Assembly (NCBI GenBank): GCA_951812925.1 | Contig: OX638369.1 | Coordinates: 62,014,228 to 62,078,227 of the forward strand | DNA from: Calliopum simillimum | Lineage: Eukaryota; Arthropoda; Insecta; Diptera; Lauxaniidae | DNA: 64,000 nt | Reading direction: 5' to 3' | Shown here: positions 54,893 through 64,000 of the stretch, one piece after another | Numbering within the stretch: the first letter of the stretch is position 1 | Layout of the letters: every line of letters begins with the position of its first letter | The notes under the pieces: model-generated | What the model saw: only the letters and a program-made list of their open reading frames with translations | The model's database searches: none | What the model was told of the DNA's origin: nothing | Program-made: the position numbers and the translations under genes

Positions 54893-55213
54893 GTCGGATC
54901 TTTTTTCGACATTTTTTTATGTATTACATGTTATAATTTTTGCTACTCTCACTTAATTTATAATTATCTCAAATACTTTAAAACTTTACATATTTTCTAT
55001 TTTTTGCAAAGTTAAGAAACGTAACTTTTCATTTTAAAGTCACTAAACATACATACTCTTTGTTATGTCAAAAATACGTACTTACTTCATTTGGTATACC
55101 TAAATAATTGATGAGTTGAATAAATGAAATCAAAGAGTGAAGATCGCAAACTAATATAAAGTTGTCTTTTGATTTTTCAATTTAAATTCATTTTCGATAA
55201 GTTTTTTACTTAA
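54893..55213. repeat. Putative start of the BEL 3' LTR
   Basis: Right after the integrase stop a purine-rich 'cgcggggagca' is followed by TGTCGGATCTTTTTTCGACA, which starts with TG and can fold. This is where a polypurine tract and 3' LTR are expected. No 5' LTR is in the window to confirm it, and the LTR end is not defined. It adjoins the gypsy fragment at 55214. Confidence 0.4.
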
Positions 55214-55650
55214 ACTCAACATCCGTACTGGCCTCAAATGAATGGTGAAGTTGAACGCCATAATAGAAGTAGTTTTAAATGTATTACTATTAGCCAAAAC
55301 ACAAAGCGAGATTGGATTGATGATTTAAACAAATTTTTAATTATGTACCGTTCCACCGAACACTCAACAACAAACCGAACAGCAGCTGAATTGTTATTTA
55401 AAAGAAATATACGTGACAAATTACCTCAAATTTTTCAACCACTCGAAATCGATATTGAGTTGCACGATCGTGACAAAGAAAAGAAAGAAACAATATGCTG
55501 ATAAACGACGCCAAGCAAAATCAAACGATGTTTGTGTTGGATACAAAGTGTTGATAAAAGTAATGACTAAAATAAACTGTCACCAAATTTTTATTCAACA
55601 ACATTTCAAGTTATTAGGCGCAACGGTTCTGAAGTAAGTAAGTGTTTGAA
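55214..55650 (+). pseudogene. Ty3/gypsy integrase C-terminal fragment
   Basis: Reads PYWPQMNGEVERHNRSSFK, ISQNTKRDWIDDLNKFLIMY, RSTEHSTTNRTAAELLFKRN, IRDKLPQIFQPLEIDIELHD, then a frameshift into YADKRRQAKSNDVCVGYKVL, and another into LSPNFYSTTFQVIRRNGSEV. This is the last part of the gypsy integrase, including the E of the DDE triad (NGEVER) and the C-terminal chromo-like part. Two frameshifts and missing upstream domains show decay. Confidence 0.85.
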
Positions 55651-55843
55651 GACTGCACATAACTCTAGCGGACTTTTATATTGCCGAAATACGATGTGTA
55701 TGCGTTTGTGTAAAACAGATAATTGACCACAAATTTCGGCTTTCTGTCGGTGATTACTTACTGATAATAATCCAGATAATTGATAATTTTCAATGGAAAA
55801 ATTGATTTTCTTAACTCACTGTAAACAAAACAAATAGCACTTG
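55651..55843. other. Spacer
   Basis: No feature recognised. Confidence 0.3.
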
Positions 55844-55845
55844 TA

Positions 55846-57149
55846 AAGGGTGTTTTTTTTAGAGGTATAGAACTTCGAATTGAAATAAAACACAAGAAAA
55901 TCGTTTTAATGTCCATCAATTTGGCTTATTGGAAGGATAATTTTATGCCATTAATGTTTAAATATGATTTCGGGCATGTGGCTGCCGCGGCTGGCTCGAA
56001 TAAAGCCAATTCTACAGGTCCAATTTTCAACCACTTTTTCGAGCATATGGGGCCGTATGTTGGCAATAACGCCACGAATGTTGGCTTCCAAGTCCCCTAA
56101 AGTTTCTGGTTTGTTGGCGTAGACGAGCGACTTCACATATCCCCAAAGAAAATAATCCAATGGTGTCAAATCAAATGATCTTGGTGGCCAATTGACAGGT
56201 CCATTCCGCGAAATTATGCGCTCATCGAATGTTTCCTTCAATAATTCGATTGTGACGTGCACTGTGTGGCATGTAGCGCCCTCTTGTTGGAACCACAACT
56301 CATCCACATTCATGCCATCCAATTCGGGAACAAAATAGTCGGTTATCATGGCTCTATACCGGTCTCCATTAACGGTAACTGACTCTCCAGCATTATTTCG
56401 GAAGAAGTATAGCCCAATGACTCCACCAGCCCAAAGAGCACACCAAACAGTCAGTTTTTGTGGATGTAATGGCGTCTCAAGGGTCTCATGTGGATTCTCT
56501 TCACTCCAAATGCGGCAATTTTGCTTGTTGACGTAGCCATTCAACCAAAAATGAGCCTCATCACTGAACAAAATTTTGCGATGAAAATCAGCATCGAGAT
56601 CAATCTCATTTTCGGCCCATACACCAAAATCACGACGCATTGCATGGTCTCGCGGCTTTAATTCTTGCACAAGCTGGATCTTGTAAGGTCGCAAGCCAAG
56701 ATCTTTGCGCAAAATCTTCCATAAAGTTGATGGACAAAGCTCCAATTGCTGTGCACGGTGGCGAATCGATTCATTCGGGTCCTCTTCAACATTTTGCTCT
56801 ACAGCGGAAATTGTTTCTTTGGTGCGCACTGTTCGACGTCTCTGCGGATGCGTATTATCACATAGAGTAAACGTAGTGCGAAAACGATCCATGGTTAACC
56901 GAATTAATTGCTCTGATGGACGATTATGTCGACCATAAAATGGACGGAGCTTGCGGTAAACTTCGCGAACTGAACCATTATTTTCGAAATAAATTTGCAC
57001 GATTTGCAAGCGTTGTTCTTTTGTCAACCTGTTCATGATGAAATGGCAAACCAAACTGAACATAAATGACGTTAGAGTTGCCAGATTTGACCACAAAATG
57101 CCAGTTTTATCTCTATTCGAAAAACAAACCTCTAAAAAAAAACACCCTT
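55846..57149. mobile_element. Near-intact Tc1/mariner-superfamily element
   Basis: 1,304 bp with TIRs AAGGGTGTTTTTTTTAGAGG (left) and the complement AAGGGTGTTTTTTTTTAGAGG at the right, flanked by TA (55844-55845, 57150-57151). It encodes an uninterrupted transposase on the minus strand. The near-identical TIRs suggest a comparatively recent insertion. Confidence 0.88.
55951..57036 (-). CDS. Transposase of the Tc1/mariner element
   Basis: 361 codons from MNRLTKEQRLQIVQIYFENN, the usual start for this family; an upstream in-frame ATG at 57096 adds 20 unlikely residues. HTH region SVREVYRKLRPFYGRHNRPS and QLELCPSTLWKILRKDLGLR, then the DDE/D domain: KILFSDEAHFWLNGYVNKQN (first Asp), LTVWCALWAGGVIGLYFF, ELWFQQEGATCHTVHVTIEL, and SFDLTPLDYFLWGYVKSLVY (last Asp), ending HMPEIIFKH. 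In relatives the second catalytic segment reads WFQQDGATCHT; here it is QQEGATCHT, Asp to Glu, which would probably impair catalysis. The frame is otherwise complete and is the most intact transposase in the window. Confidence 0.92.
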   Translation of the reverse strand: MNRLTKEQRLQIVQIYFENNGSVREVYRKLRPFYGRHNRPSEQLIRLTMDRFRTTFTLCDNTHPQRRRTVRTKETISAVEQNVEEDPNESIRHRAQQLELCPSTLWKILRKDLGLRPYKIQLVQELKPRDHAMRRDFGVWAENEIDLDADFHRKILFSDEAHFWLNGYVNKQNCRIWSEENPHETLETPLHPQKLTVWCALWAGGVIGLYFFRNNAGESVTVNGDRYRAMITDYFVPELDGMNVDELWFQQEGATCHTVHVTIELLKETFDERIISRNGPVNWPPRSFDLTPLDYFLWGYVKSLVYANKPETLGDLEANIRGVIANIRPHMLEKVVENWTCRIGFIRASRGSHMPEIIFKH

Positions 57150-57339
57150 TACATCAAAATTTGTGAGTACGTTTATGCTAAAAAATGTCAAACTTTCCAA
57201 TGGAAATGTCAGATTGCACCTGGCAACACTTAGTGTTGCCTAGGTCAGAAATATATAAAGCAGCCTACGTACATGACGAAGTGATTCCTGTTAATCCATT
57301 GCTGTTGTTTCAACGTATTTGCGTTTTAAAAAGAAATGA
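57150..57339. other. Spacer, possible 5' flank of the nuclease-like remnant
   Basis: No independent feature recognised. Confidence 0.3.
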
Positions 57340-58490
57340 GTAAGAGCTTAAAAATTATATGAATTATAAACTGCCACCATATCCGATTGCTATATTTGAA
57401 AATGGTGAATTACGAAAGACAAAAAATCTATTTATTTACGAGTTATTCCTGGAAGTTTCCATTAATTTTAATACTGAACAAAATGTTTATAACGTTATTG
57501 ATGGTGTTATCTTGTTACATCGATACATCTAGATATTTAAAAAATAAATATAATAGCAACACGTGCGTAGTATTTGATGGGTATAAGAAAGACAGTATCA
57601 AATCATTCGAAAGGAATCGTCGTGCATTGAAAAATAAATGTGCAGATATTGAATTTGATGTAAATATGCCTTTGAAAACAGCTCAAGATAAACTTTTGTC
57701 AAATAATAAAAGTAAAACCCACTTGATAGAAACGTTGAGAATTAAATTAGCTGACAACAATATTTTTACATGCCAAGCAGAAAGTGATGCAGACAAATTA
57801 ATTGTTGACACAGCAATTAATTTAGTAACAAAAAATGTTGTTTTAGTTTCAAAAGGCATTGGTTGATAAGGATCGTGAAATATTGTTTCTGAAACCAACC
57901 CGAGGCAAAGTCCCACAGAAGATATAGTGTTCGAAAAGTTTAGAAAAAAAACTTTTACAAAATGTAAGGAACATATTATTTTTTTACATGTCTACGGGTT
58001 GCCATACAATCAGCGTTTTTCAATAAAAACTGTAAACGAAAACTCCAATAACATATTTCAAGCGAGTGCAACATGCGTTTTCTGTTTATATGGAGCTCCA
58101 GCAAAAATTAATGATTTAAACACTTTGAAATTCAATTTTTTTATAAAAGGAAAGTCCAAAAAAAAACAGTGTTCTTTTGTCATCATTGCCTTCTACAGCT
58201 GTTGCAGCGTTTCAACACCTAAAAAGAGTGTACCTGCAAATCCAGAAATGGCTAGGAAATCTAGATATTGAAAACGTAGATATTGAAAATTGGGGCTGAA
58301 AGTATTTAAATAACACGCTTATCCCAATAACAATCAACTCAACCAGCTCCCGATACTTTGTTGCAAATTTTATTTTGTAGCTGCAAAAAGGGATGTGGAG
58401 CTGCTTGTGGATGTCGGAAGAGTGTCTGAAGTGCAGCGAAAATATTTGTATAAATGCTCCACCAATTCCAATAAGTGAATTCTAAGAAAA
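57340..58490 (+). pseudogene. Nuclease-like repeat-borne protein remnant (VIDGG/FDGY/AESDAD motifs)
   Basis: Pieces in several frames: LPPYPIAIFENGELRKTKNL, NVYNVIDGVILLHRYI, then the frame 57545-57866: YLKNKYNSNTCVVFDGYKKD, FERNRRALKNKCADIEFDVN, QDKLLSNNKSKTHLIETLRI, NIFTCQAESDADKLIVDTAI, a shift to DKDREILFLKPTRGKVPQ, later WLGNLDIENVDIENWG and a Cys-rich end CSCKKGCGAACGCRKS with LKCSENICINAPPIP. I recognise it as a widespread insect repeat-borne protein of unknown role. The spacing of acidic motifs (VIDG, FDGY, AESDAD) resembles PIN/FEN-type nucleases; that is an inference. Many framesh­ifts, so not functional. Confidence 0.55.
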
Positions 58491-58534
58491 TATTTGATAC
58501 AGGCAAAAATGTATATTGTTTAAATAAACAAATA

Positions 58535-59849
58535 CGTAGGGCCTAACAAAAGTTCGCTTAGTTGGTGTCATGTTATAAATTTTTAGTAAATCAAAAAATT
58601 GCGTATTATTTGATATAGTCTTACGATATATCATTTTAATTTTCAGAAAGATCGGTCAAAATGGAGAGGAGAAAACGTAAAATTCGTGAAACAATGTCAG
58701 CAGATATTCCAATGCCAACGCAGCAAGAGATTCGGTTTGCTATTCTTTTTGGATTTCGACGTAAGCTCAAGCCTATGGAAATATTTAATGAATACCAAAT
58801 AGCATTTGAAGTTAATGCGCCATCCCTCGTGACTATTTCAAAGTGGTCCCGAAAATTCCAGACAGGTCATTTTTCTGTGGAAGACGAACCTCGAGAAGGC
58901 CGCCCAAAATCTTCGACTCATTATGAATGTGTAGCGCTGGTTAAGTCTAAAATTGACGAAGATCCAAGATTGACCCAGGAAATCATTGCTGAGGAACTGG
59001 GCTTGAATGTTATGGCTGTATCGCAAATATTAAAAAATGATCTTGGATACGCGGAGAAATCTGCACGATGGGTTCCTAGAATTTTAAGTGATGCTCAAAT
59101 AGAGGCATGTGTGCGTTTTGCTAAGTATTTTCTTGAAAAATTCAAAAACGGAGGGTCTAACACCTTCAATAAAATCGTAACAGGTGATGAAGTATGGTTT
59201 TAGAAGTACGACCCTGAAACCATACAACAATCCATGGTATGGAGCACAGAAAGTGCAAGTCCACCTGTTAAAGTAAAGCAAAAAAAAGTCAGCAACAAAA
59301 GTAATGATGTCAGTTTACTTCACCAGAGAGAAAGTTGTAGCTGCTATTCCTTTGGAAAATGGTCAGACGGTTACTGCTAAGTGGTATACTGAAACCTGTT
59401 TACCAGAAGTCTTCCAAAATTTATTGGGAAACGCCAAAAAAAGGAGCAACTTCTACATCACGATAATGCGCCAGCGCACACTGCTGAAAAAACGACCGAT
59501 TTTAGTGCGCTTTCAGGCATCGAAGAAATTCGTCCCGCACCTTATTCCCCAGATCTAGCGTCTTGTAACTCTGGTTGTTTCCAAGAATAAAAAAAAAAAA
59601 TTGAGAGGGAGAGTCTTCAACAGCAATGAGGAGATAATAAATGCGGTTAATGATGAAATTGCAAAACTGCAAAAAGCCGATTTTGAAGACTGTTCTTCAA
59701 GATGGATTTATCGACTTCAAAAATGTATCAAAATAAATGGCGATTACGTTGAAAAAATACAAATAGATGAAGAATAAAGTTAGAAATTTAAAAAATTAAA
59801 TTTAAATGTTTTTTCAATTCAACTAAGCGAACTTTTGTTAGGCCCCCCG
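58535..59849. mobile_element. Mariner element, decayed
   Basis: 1,315 bp. TIR GGGCCTAACAAAAGTTCGCT (58539) is matched by the complement AGCGAACTTTTGTTAGGCCC at the right. Outer flanks are TA at 58533-58534 and TG at 59850-59851, consistent with a TA duplication that has mutated on one side. Confidence 0.8.
58661..59776 (+). pseudogene. Mariner transposase, DD34D type, with stop and frameshifts
   Basis: Open to 59203: HTH parts EIRFAILFGFRRKLKPMEIF and APSLVTISKWSRKFQTGHF, linker EPREGRPKS, LTQEIIAEELGLNVMAVSQI, then VTGDEVWF (first Asp) with TAG in place of Tyr. It continues KYDPETIQQSMVWSTESASP, shifts in an A-run, VMMSVYFTREKVVAAIPLEN, shifts again to QLLHHDNAPAHTAEKTTDF (second Asp) and PYSPDLASCNSGCF, where the family PCDFFLF Asp is Asn. 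After one more shift it ends LRGRVFNSNEEIINAV, CIKINGDYVEKIQIDEE-stop. One stop, at least three shifts and a lost catalytic Asp make it inactive. Confidence 0.88.
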
Positions 59850-60889
59850 TGTTTCAATATTCAATTTCTTTTTTAATTACTTTTTCTTCATTTGGGAGTC
59901 CTGGAGAGTTTTCCGGGGGGATTTTCGAATATGAGCTATTTCATAGATTTCGAAGTGCTCTTTCCGAATTTTAACTTTGCCACCTCACCATATAGGAAAA
60001 ATGGCGCCCAAAACCAGTTTTTTGCAAATATCTTAGTAACGGGTACTTCTAGAGAAAAATTCTGGTAAATTCCTTTAAAAATAGTACGTTGTTTTGTCAA
60101 AAAAAAAGACAAAACGAAGAGACATACTGCGTATGACTTTTCATAAAATTATGTTCATTTTTAAATCGCGATATCCCATGAACGGCTAGTCGGACGAAAA
60201 AAGTGTTCGTAGAGACATTCATAGAGAATTGCATGCTCTGCAAAATCCAGAGAAAAAAAATTTTTACGACATATCGTTTCGAAGTATTTTGCAAAAATAG
60301 TTTTTTTCTAAATTTTAGGGTTGTCAAAAGATATCTCCTAAGCTTTAAGTAGTACAAAAAAAAGAAGCCATATATTGTTTGTAGTACATACAAGCAATTC
60401 CCTATAAGCTGGTATTTTTGTTCTGTTTTTTTTTTTTTTTTTTTTTGCTGCGACGCACAGTGGTTCACTCTAGTACAAACTGCGGCAAAAATTAGAAGGA
60501 ATAGTTGTAGAGCTACCAAATTTGGTACAGAACCATCTTAAGTTCTCATTAAGAAAAATTTAAAATATCAAAGAAATCCGCCCACTTTTATGCCCACCCC
60601 CCATATAAGTGATTTTTACAAAGGGGGAAAAATGACAGAAGGGGTCACAGTAGAGAATCAATTTTTGGTACACATTAATGTGATACTAAAACCAAGTATT
60701 GATAAAGATTTAAAAAAAATCCGCCCACAGCCACTCCCACTTCCCATGCAACATGATCTAAAAAAGCCTTGTATTGCTGTGGTTTGTGGAAATTACAGCA
60801 ATAACAATGTCAACATCTCTATTACAGTCGAACAAAATTTCACAAATACTGGCATAGGATAAATTAAAAATTTCCATAATTAAAAAAAT
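59850..60889. other. No gene recognised; compensatory repeats
   Basis: A T-run at 60427-60446 creates an apparent 140-codon minus-strand frame (60097-60519) that is Phe/Lys-rich low complexity and not credible. 'cgcccacttttatgcccacc' and 'cgcccacagccactcccact' near 60580 and 60725 are intergenic fly-type repeats. Confidence 0.45.
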
Positions 60890-60899
60890 AATATGATCA

Positions 60900-63800
60900 C
60901 TTGATCCTGAAGCGTCTGATCCAGAGTGGGCGGCTCCCAGGTCAGCGTCTGTTCCAGATTGGACGGCTGAAATTAAAAGTGAATTTGGCCACTATATTTG
61001 AAGCGCTCGCCGGATCCAGCTTTAAGCTTATAACTTACTGCGTGGGGCGTTGCCGAGAAGATTATACTAATGAAGCATGGATCGGAAAACGATGGGAAAT
61101 AACTCTCCAAGTGGTACCCACCAGAGTGTGGTTAATCCACCTGCCTCGGCAGCATGCACATCGGATTTGGAGGTGCAAGAAACATGCATAGTTAGGAATG
61201 ATTCTTCTATAACTGGAACCAATATGGTTTCTCAAAATTTTAAAATCCTTTCGATGAAAACTCGAACACGCATCGGCTCTTGGAATGTCCGAACTCTAAA
61301 TGAACCAGGCAAAATACACCAAGCCGTTAGAGAACTCCACAAATTCAACCTTGAGATATTGGGATTAAGCGAGTGTAGATGGAACGGTGCCGGCGAATAT
61401 GTACTTCCTGACGGTGAAAAATTTCTATACTCCGGTAGATCGCAAGATGACATCCACAGGGATGGAGTTGGATTTTTGCTAAGTAAAACTGCAGTAAAGG
61501 CAGTAATGGAATGGAAACCTGTAAACGAAAGACTCATTTGGTGCAGATTTCGAACCCCCGCAAGAAATATTACCATCTTCCAAGCATACGCGCCCACAGA
61601 GTTGGCAGAGAGAGAAACCAAAGATGAATTCTACAGCCAGCTCGCTGCAGCAATAAACAGTGCTCACAAGAACGACATCATAATGGTTATGGGCGATTTG
61701 AATGCCAAAGTAGGCTCAGAAAACCTTAACCTAGAGCACGTGATTGGAAGACATGGCTTGGGTGCGGGAAACGACAATGGAGAGCTTCTCATTGACGCCT
61801 GCAATACAGCCGGTCTTGTCGTTGGAGGTACGCTATTCCCACACAAAAAATGCCATAAAGCTACTTGGGTGTCTCCAAACAACACCACTGAAAACCAAAT
61901 CGACCACTTCTGCATTAGCAGAAAATGGAGAGGGAGTCTTCTGGACGTACGAGTAAAGAGGGCCGCTGACATAGGCTCCGACCACCATCTTCTCGTCGCG
62001 GTCATTCGACTAAAACTTGCCGCTAATAAACGTCCCAACGAACAATCTGTAGCAAAAAAATTCGACGTGCTTAAGCTTAAGAACGATGAGGTACGCAGAT
62101 CTTTCGTAGAAGAACTTAAAACAGTTCCGTTCGATTGTGGTGGAAGTATTGAAACATCATGGAGGGCCGCTAAGGCTGCGTTCTTAAACTCCAGTGAAAA
62201 AATACTTGGGTTTCGACCCTCGAACAAGAAGCACTGGATGAGCGAGGAAACGTGGGGTCTTGTCGAAAAAAGAAGAAGCGCGAAAAAACTGAGAGACGAC
62301 GCTAAAACTAGAGCGCAAAAGAACGTCGCCGAAAAGGTCTTTAACTCTGTCAATAAAGAAGTCAGGCGATCGTGCAGACAAGACAAAAGAAGAATGTATA
62401 ACGACCTCGCGAGCGAAGCCGAAAGCGCTGCAAATGCTCAAAATCTCAGGCAGCTTTACGATATCACCCGCAGATTATCAGGCAGAAAACTCCAACAGAG
62501 CCGCCCTATCAAAGACAAAAACGGAAATCTCTTAACATCTGCAGACGACCAACTAAACAGATGGAAAGAGTATTTTTGCGATATACTAAATCCCATGTCT
62601 ACCACATCCCTGCAACCAGAATCACCAACTACAACTGCCGCAATGACTCGCAGTAGTAGTCGAATACAAACACCGCCGCCTACAATTGATGAAATTGTGA
62701 AAGCTATCCAAAGCATGAAAAACAACAAGGCCGCCGGTATAGATCAAATAACAGCTGAACTGCTAAAGGCATGCCCCGTAACATCAGCTAAAATTCTCCA
62801 TCCTCTGCTCAACAAAATCTGGAGTGAAGAGCGTTTGCCAGAAGATTGGCTACATGGCATGTTAGTCAAATTACCGAAAAAAGGTGACCTAAGCGAGTGC
62901 CGAAACTATAGAGGCATCACCTTGCTCTCAGTTCCATCAAAAGTACTGACGAAAGTGCTTATGAGCAGGGTAAGCGAAAAACTTGATTCAGCCATTCGAA
63001 AGCAGCAAGCAGGATTCCGGCGAAACAGATCATGCGTGGATCAAATCAACACGCTCAGAATAATTGTCGAACAATCATGCGAGTGGCGTGCTGCACTTCA
63101 ACTTGTCTTCGTTGACTATAGCACTGCCTTTGACAGTGTCTCCCGAGAAAACATCTGGGCGTCACTGCAACGAAGAGGTATTGCCGCAAAGGCCATAAAC
63201 TTAGTACGTGCACAATATGAAGGCTTTAAATGCAGTGTGTTACACAACGGGTTGTTGTCACCGACATTCACCACTAATTCAGGCGTACGGCAGGGGTGTT
63301 TACTATCACCATCACTCTTCCTTATCGTTCTTGATGATATCCTAGATAAAGCTCTTAATAAGGCCAAAAGGGGTATTCAATGGAACTTTACCGAACATCT
63401 GGAAGATCTCGACTACGCTGACGACATCTGCCTCTTATCGTCCAAATATTCAGATATGCAAAGCAAAATTGAAGACCTTGTCTTGGAATCACAAAAGGCC
63501 GGCCTAAAAATCAACGTATCCAAGACTAAAAGCATGAAGCTAAACGCAAGCAATGACATGACGTTTAAAGCTGGCAGTGATGACATCGGAAACGTCGATA
63601 GCTTCACGTATCTAGGCAGCATTATCTCCATGGATGGTGGAGCAAAAGAGGATATCAACTCAAGAATAGCAAAAGCAAAAGGCGCGTTTGCTCAACTGAA
63701 CAAAATATGGTCTTCATCCGTTATATCCACCAAAACGAGAGTGCGCATTTTTGATTCGAATGTGAAATCGGTTTTGTTATATGGGTGCGAAACATGGCTT

Positions 63801-64000
63801 GTTACTGAACAACTAACAAACAAGCTGCAAGTATTCGTCAACAAATGCTTAAGGCGTATATTAAAGGTTTGGTGGCCTCGCACTATATCAAATGCCGAGC
63901 TACATCAAAAATGCAAACAGAAGGCTATTGTAATCGTAGTGGACGGAAGAATTTTTATTTTCATGGAAGGAAAATCATTTCGTTGGCCAGCTAGTAGAAT
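60900..64000 (+). mobile_element. Non-LTR retrotransposon, intact to the window end
   Basis: Contains the long frame at 61077-64000. Its 5' region has a direct partial duplication ('gcgtctgatccagagtgggc' near 60911, 'gcgtctgttccagattggac' near 60945) before the start codon. The 3' end lies outside the window. GC content rises sharply compared with the surrounding DNA, as expected of a recent, coding-competent insertion. The 5' boundary is approximate. Confidence 0.75.
61077..64000 (+). CDS. APE endonuclease-reverse transcriptase of a non-LTR retrotransposon (3' partial)
   Basis: The frame opens at ATG 61077, just after an in-frame TGA, and stays open for 974 codons to the window edge. An APE endonuclease lies at residues ~65-305: GSWNVRTL, LEILGLSECRWNGAGEY, QAYAPTELAERE, IIMVMGDLNAKVGSENL, TENQIDHFCISRKWRGSLL and GSDHHLLVAVI with the catalytic SDH. 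A basic linker follows, then the reverse transcriptase from ~540: NNKAAGIDQITAELLKAC, LVKLPKKGDLSECRNYRGIT, QQAGFRRNRSCVDQINTL, FVDYSTAFDSVSRENIWASL (Asp at 680), SGVRQGCLLSPSLFLIV and LDYADDICLLSS (YADD at 780-783). Near the edge CLRRILKVWWPRTISNAEL matches the post-RT region. All key residues are present. It resembles proteins often labelled craniofacial development protein 2-like; clade not assigned. Confidence 0.93.
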   Translation, partial: MDRKTMGNNSPSGTHQSVVNPPASAACTSDLEVQETCIVRNDSSITGTNMVSQNFKILSMKTRTRIGSWNVRTLNEPGKIHQAVRELHKFNLEILGLSECRWNGAGEYVLPDGEKFLYSGRSQDDIHRDGVGFLLSKTAVKAVMEWKPVNERLIWCRFRTPARNITIFQAYAPTELAERETKDEFYSQLAAAINSAHKNDIIMVMGDLNAKVGSENLNLEHVIGRHGLGAGNDNGELLIDACNTAGLVVGGTLFPHKKCHKATWVSPNNTTENQIDHFCISRKWRGSLLDVRVKRAADIGSDHHLLVAVIRLKLAANKRPNEQSVAKKFDVLKLKNDEVRRSFVEELKTVPFDCGGSIETSWRAAKAAFLNSSEKILGFRPSNKKHWMSEETWGLVEKRRSAKKLRDDAKTRAQKNVAEKVFNSVNKEVRRSCRQDKRRMYNDLASEAESAANAQNLRQLYDITRRLSGRKLQQSRPIKDKNGNLLTSADDQLNRWKEYFCDILNPMSTTSLQPESPTTTAAMTRSSSRIQTPPPTIDEIVKAIQSMKNNKAAGIDQITAELLKACPVTSAKILHPLLNKIWSEERLPEDWLHGMLVKLPKKGDLSECRNYRGITLLSVPSKVLTKVLMSRVSEKLDSAIRKQQAGFRRNRSCVDQINTLRIIVEQSCEWRAALQLVFVDYSTAFDSVSRENIWASLQRRGIAAKAINLVRAQYEGFKCSVLHNGLLSPTFTTNSGVRQGCLLSPSLFLIVLDDILDKALNKAKRGIQWNFTEHLEDLDYADDICLLSSKYSDMQSKIEDLVLESQKAGLKINVSKTKSMKLNASNDMTFKAGSDDIGNVDSFTYLGSIISMDGGAKEDINSRIAKAKGAFAQLNKIWSSSVISTKTRVRIFDSNVKSVLLYGCETWLVTEQLTNKLQVFVNKCLRRILKVWWPRTISNAELHQKCKQKAIVIVVDGRIFIFMEGKSFRWPASR

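Noticed and set aside
60097..60519. 140-codon minus-strand open frame
   Set aside because: Low-complexity Phe/Lys-rich translation across a long T-run, no family, no context.
61664..62386. 240-codon minus-strand open frame
   Set aside because: It is antisense to the endonuclease/RT frame at 61077-64000, whose motifs fix the coding strand.
1..64000. CRISPR arrays, rRNA genes, complete tRNA genes, bacterial operons
   Set aside because: None seen; composition, introns and transposon types are those of an insect nuclear genome.

Overview
The window looks like heterochromatin-like or intergenic DNA of a higher fly (Diptera: Brachycera). It is AT-rich, packed with nested transposons, and carries at least six copies of a dispersed repeat containing the 'attcttgatcagcgtcacc / gtcgatatagccatgtccgt' block known from dipteran mini-me/DINE-like repeats. 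Introns of about 60 bp and a fibrinogen-related gene with a TATA box plus an Inr also fit a fly. I cannot name the species; a tephritid or a related acalyptrate is a guess.

Only one gene looks like an ordinary host gene. It is a secreted fibrinogen-related protein (FREP) on the minus strand: promoter and exons 1-2 at 20162-19734, exons 3-4 at 11218-10360. Splice phases agree across the 8.5-kb intron, and the predicted protein is 363 aa. That intron is almost entirely a nest of transposons. An outer hAT (11577-18330, TSD GTTGACAC) contains an inner hAT of the same family (12848-17494, TSD GTATATAT), which contains a 2.1-kb TA-flanked element (14103-16207). Two palindromic MITEs lie beside the inner hAT.

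Layout. 1-2900: simple and tandem repeats. 2920-5757: another copy of the 2.1-kb element, inverted relative to the intronic copy and itself split by a 775-bp element with TTA TSD. 6165-10360: DINE-like copy, MITEs, 129-bp tandem repeat. 20552-22236: decayed Tc1. 22564-29560: a Helitron Rep gene in two parts, separated by about 5.9 kb of tandem duplications and DINE-like copies. 29799-32134: pogo-like deletion derivative. 32974-35657: element with a reiterated GTTGCGAACGTTAC motif, holding a foldback element that holds a hAT-type MITE. 35765-37735: pogo/jerky transposase pseudogene split by a DINE-like copy. 38385-47310: remnants of hAT, mariner, jockey-type LINE and a QNKN-motif gene, plus palindromes. 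48174-53294: a second QNKN-motif gene interrupted by a 3,012-bp element with CACAGTG ends and 5-bp CCTTG duplications (Transib/RAG-like hallmarks). 53544-55650: BEL/Pao and gypsy integrase fragments. 55846-57149: near-intact Tc1/mariner element with an uninterrupted transposase. 57340-58490: nuclease-like pseudogene. 58535-59849: decayed mariner. 61077-64000: uninterrupted APE-RT open frame of a non-LTR retrotransposon that runs off the window.

Most identifiable sequence is therefore mobile DNA. The points of most interest are the RSS-like ends of the 3-kb element, the set of TA-flanked elements that share one architecture (TIR plus a reiterated family-specific motif), the long hairpins, and the nest inside the FREP intron. 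All homology calls are from recognition of motifs by eye; no search was run.
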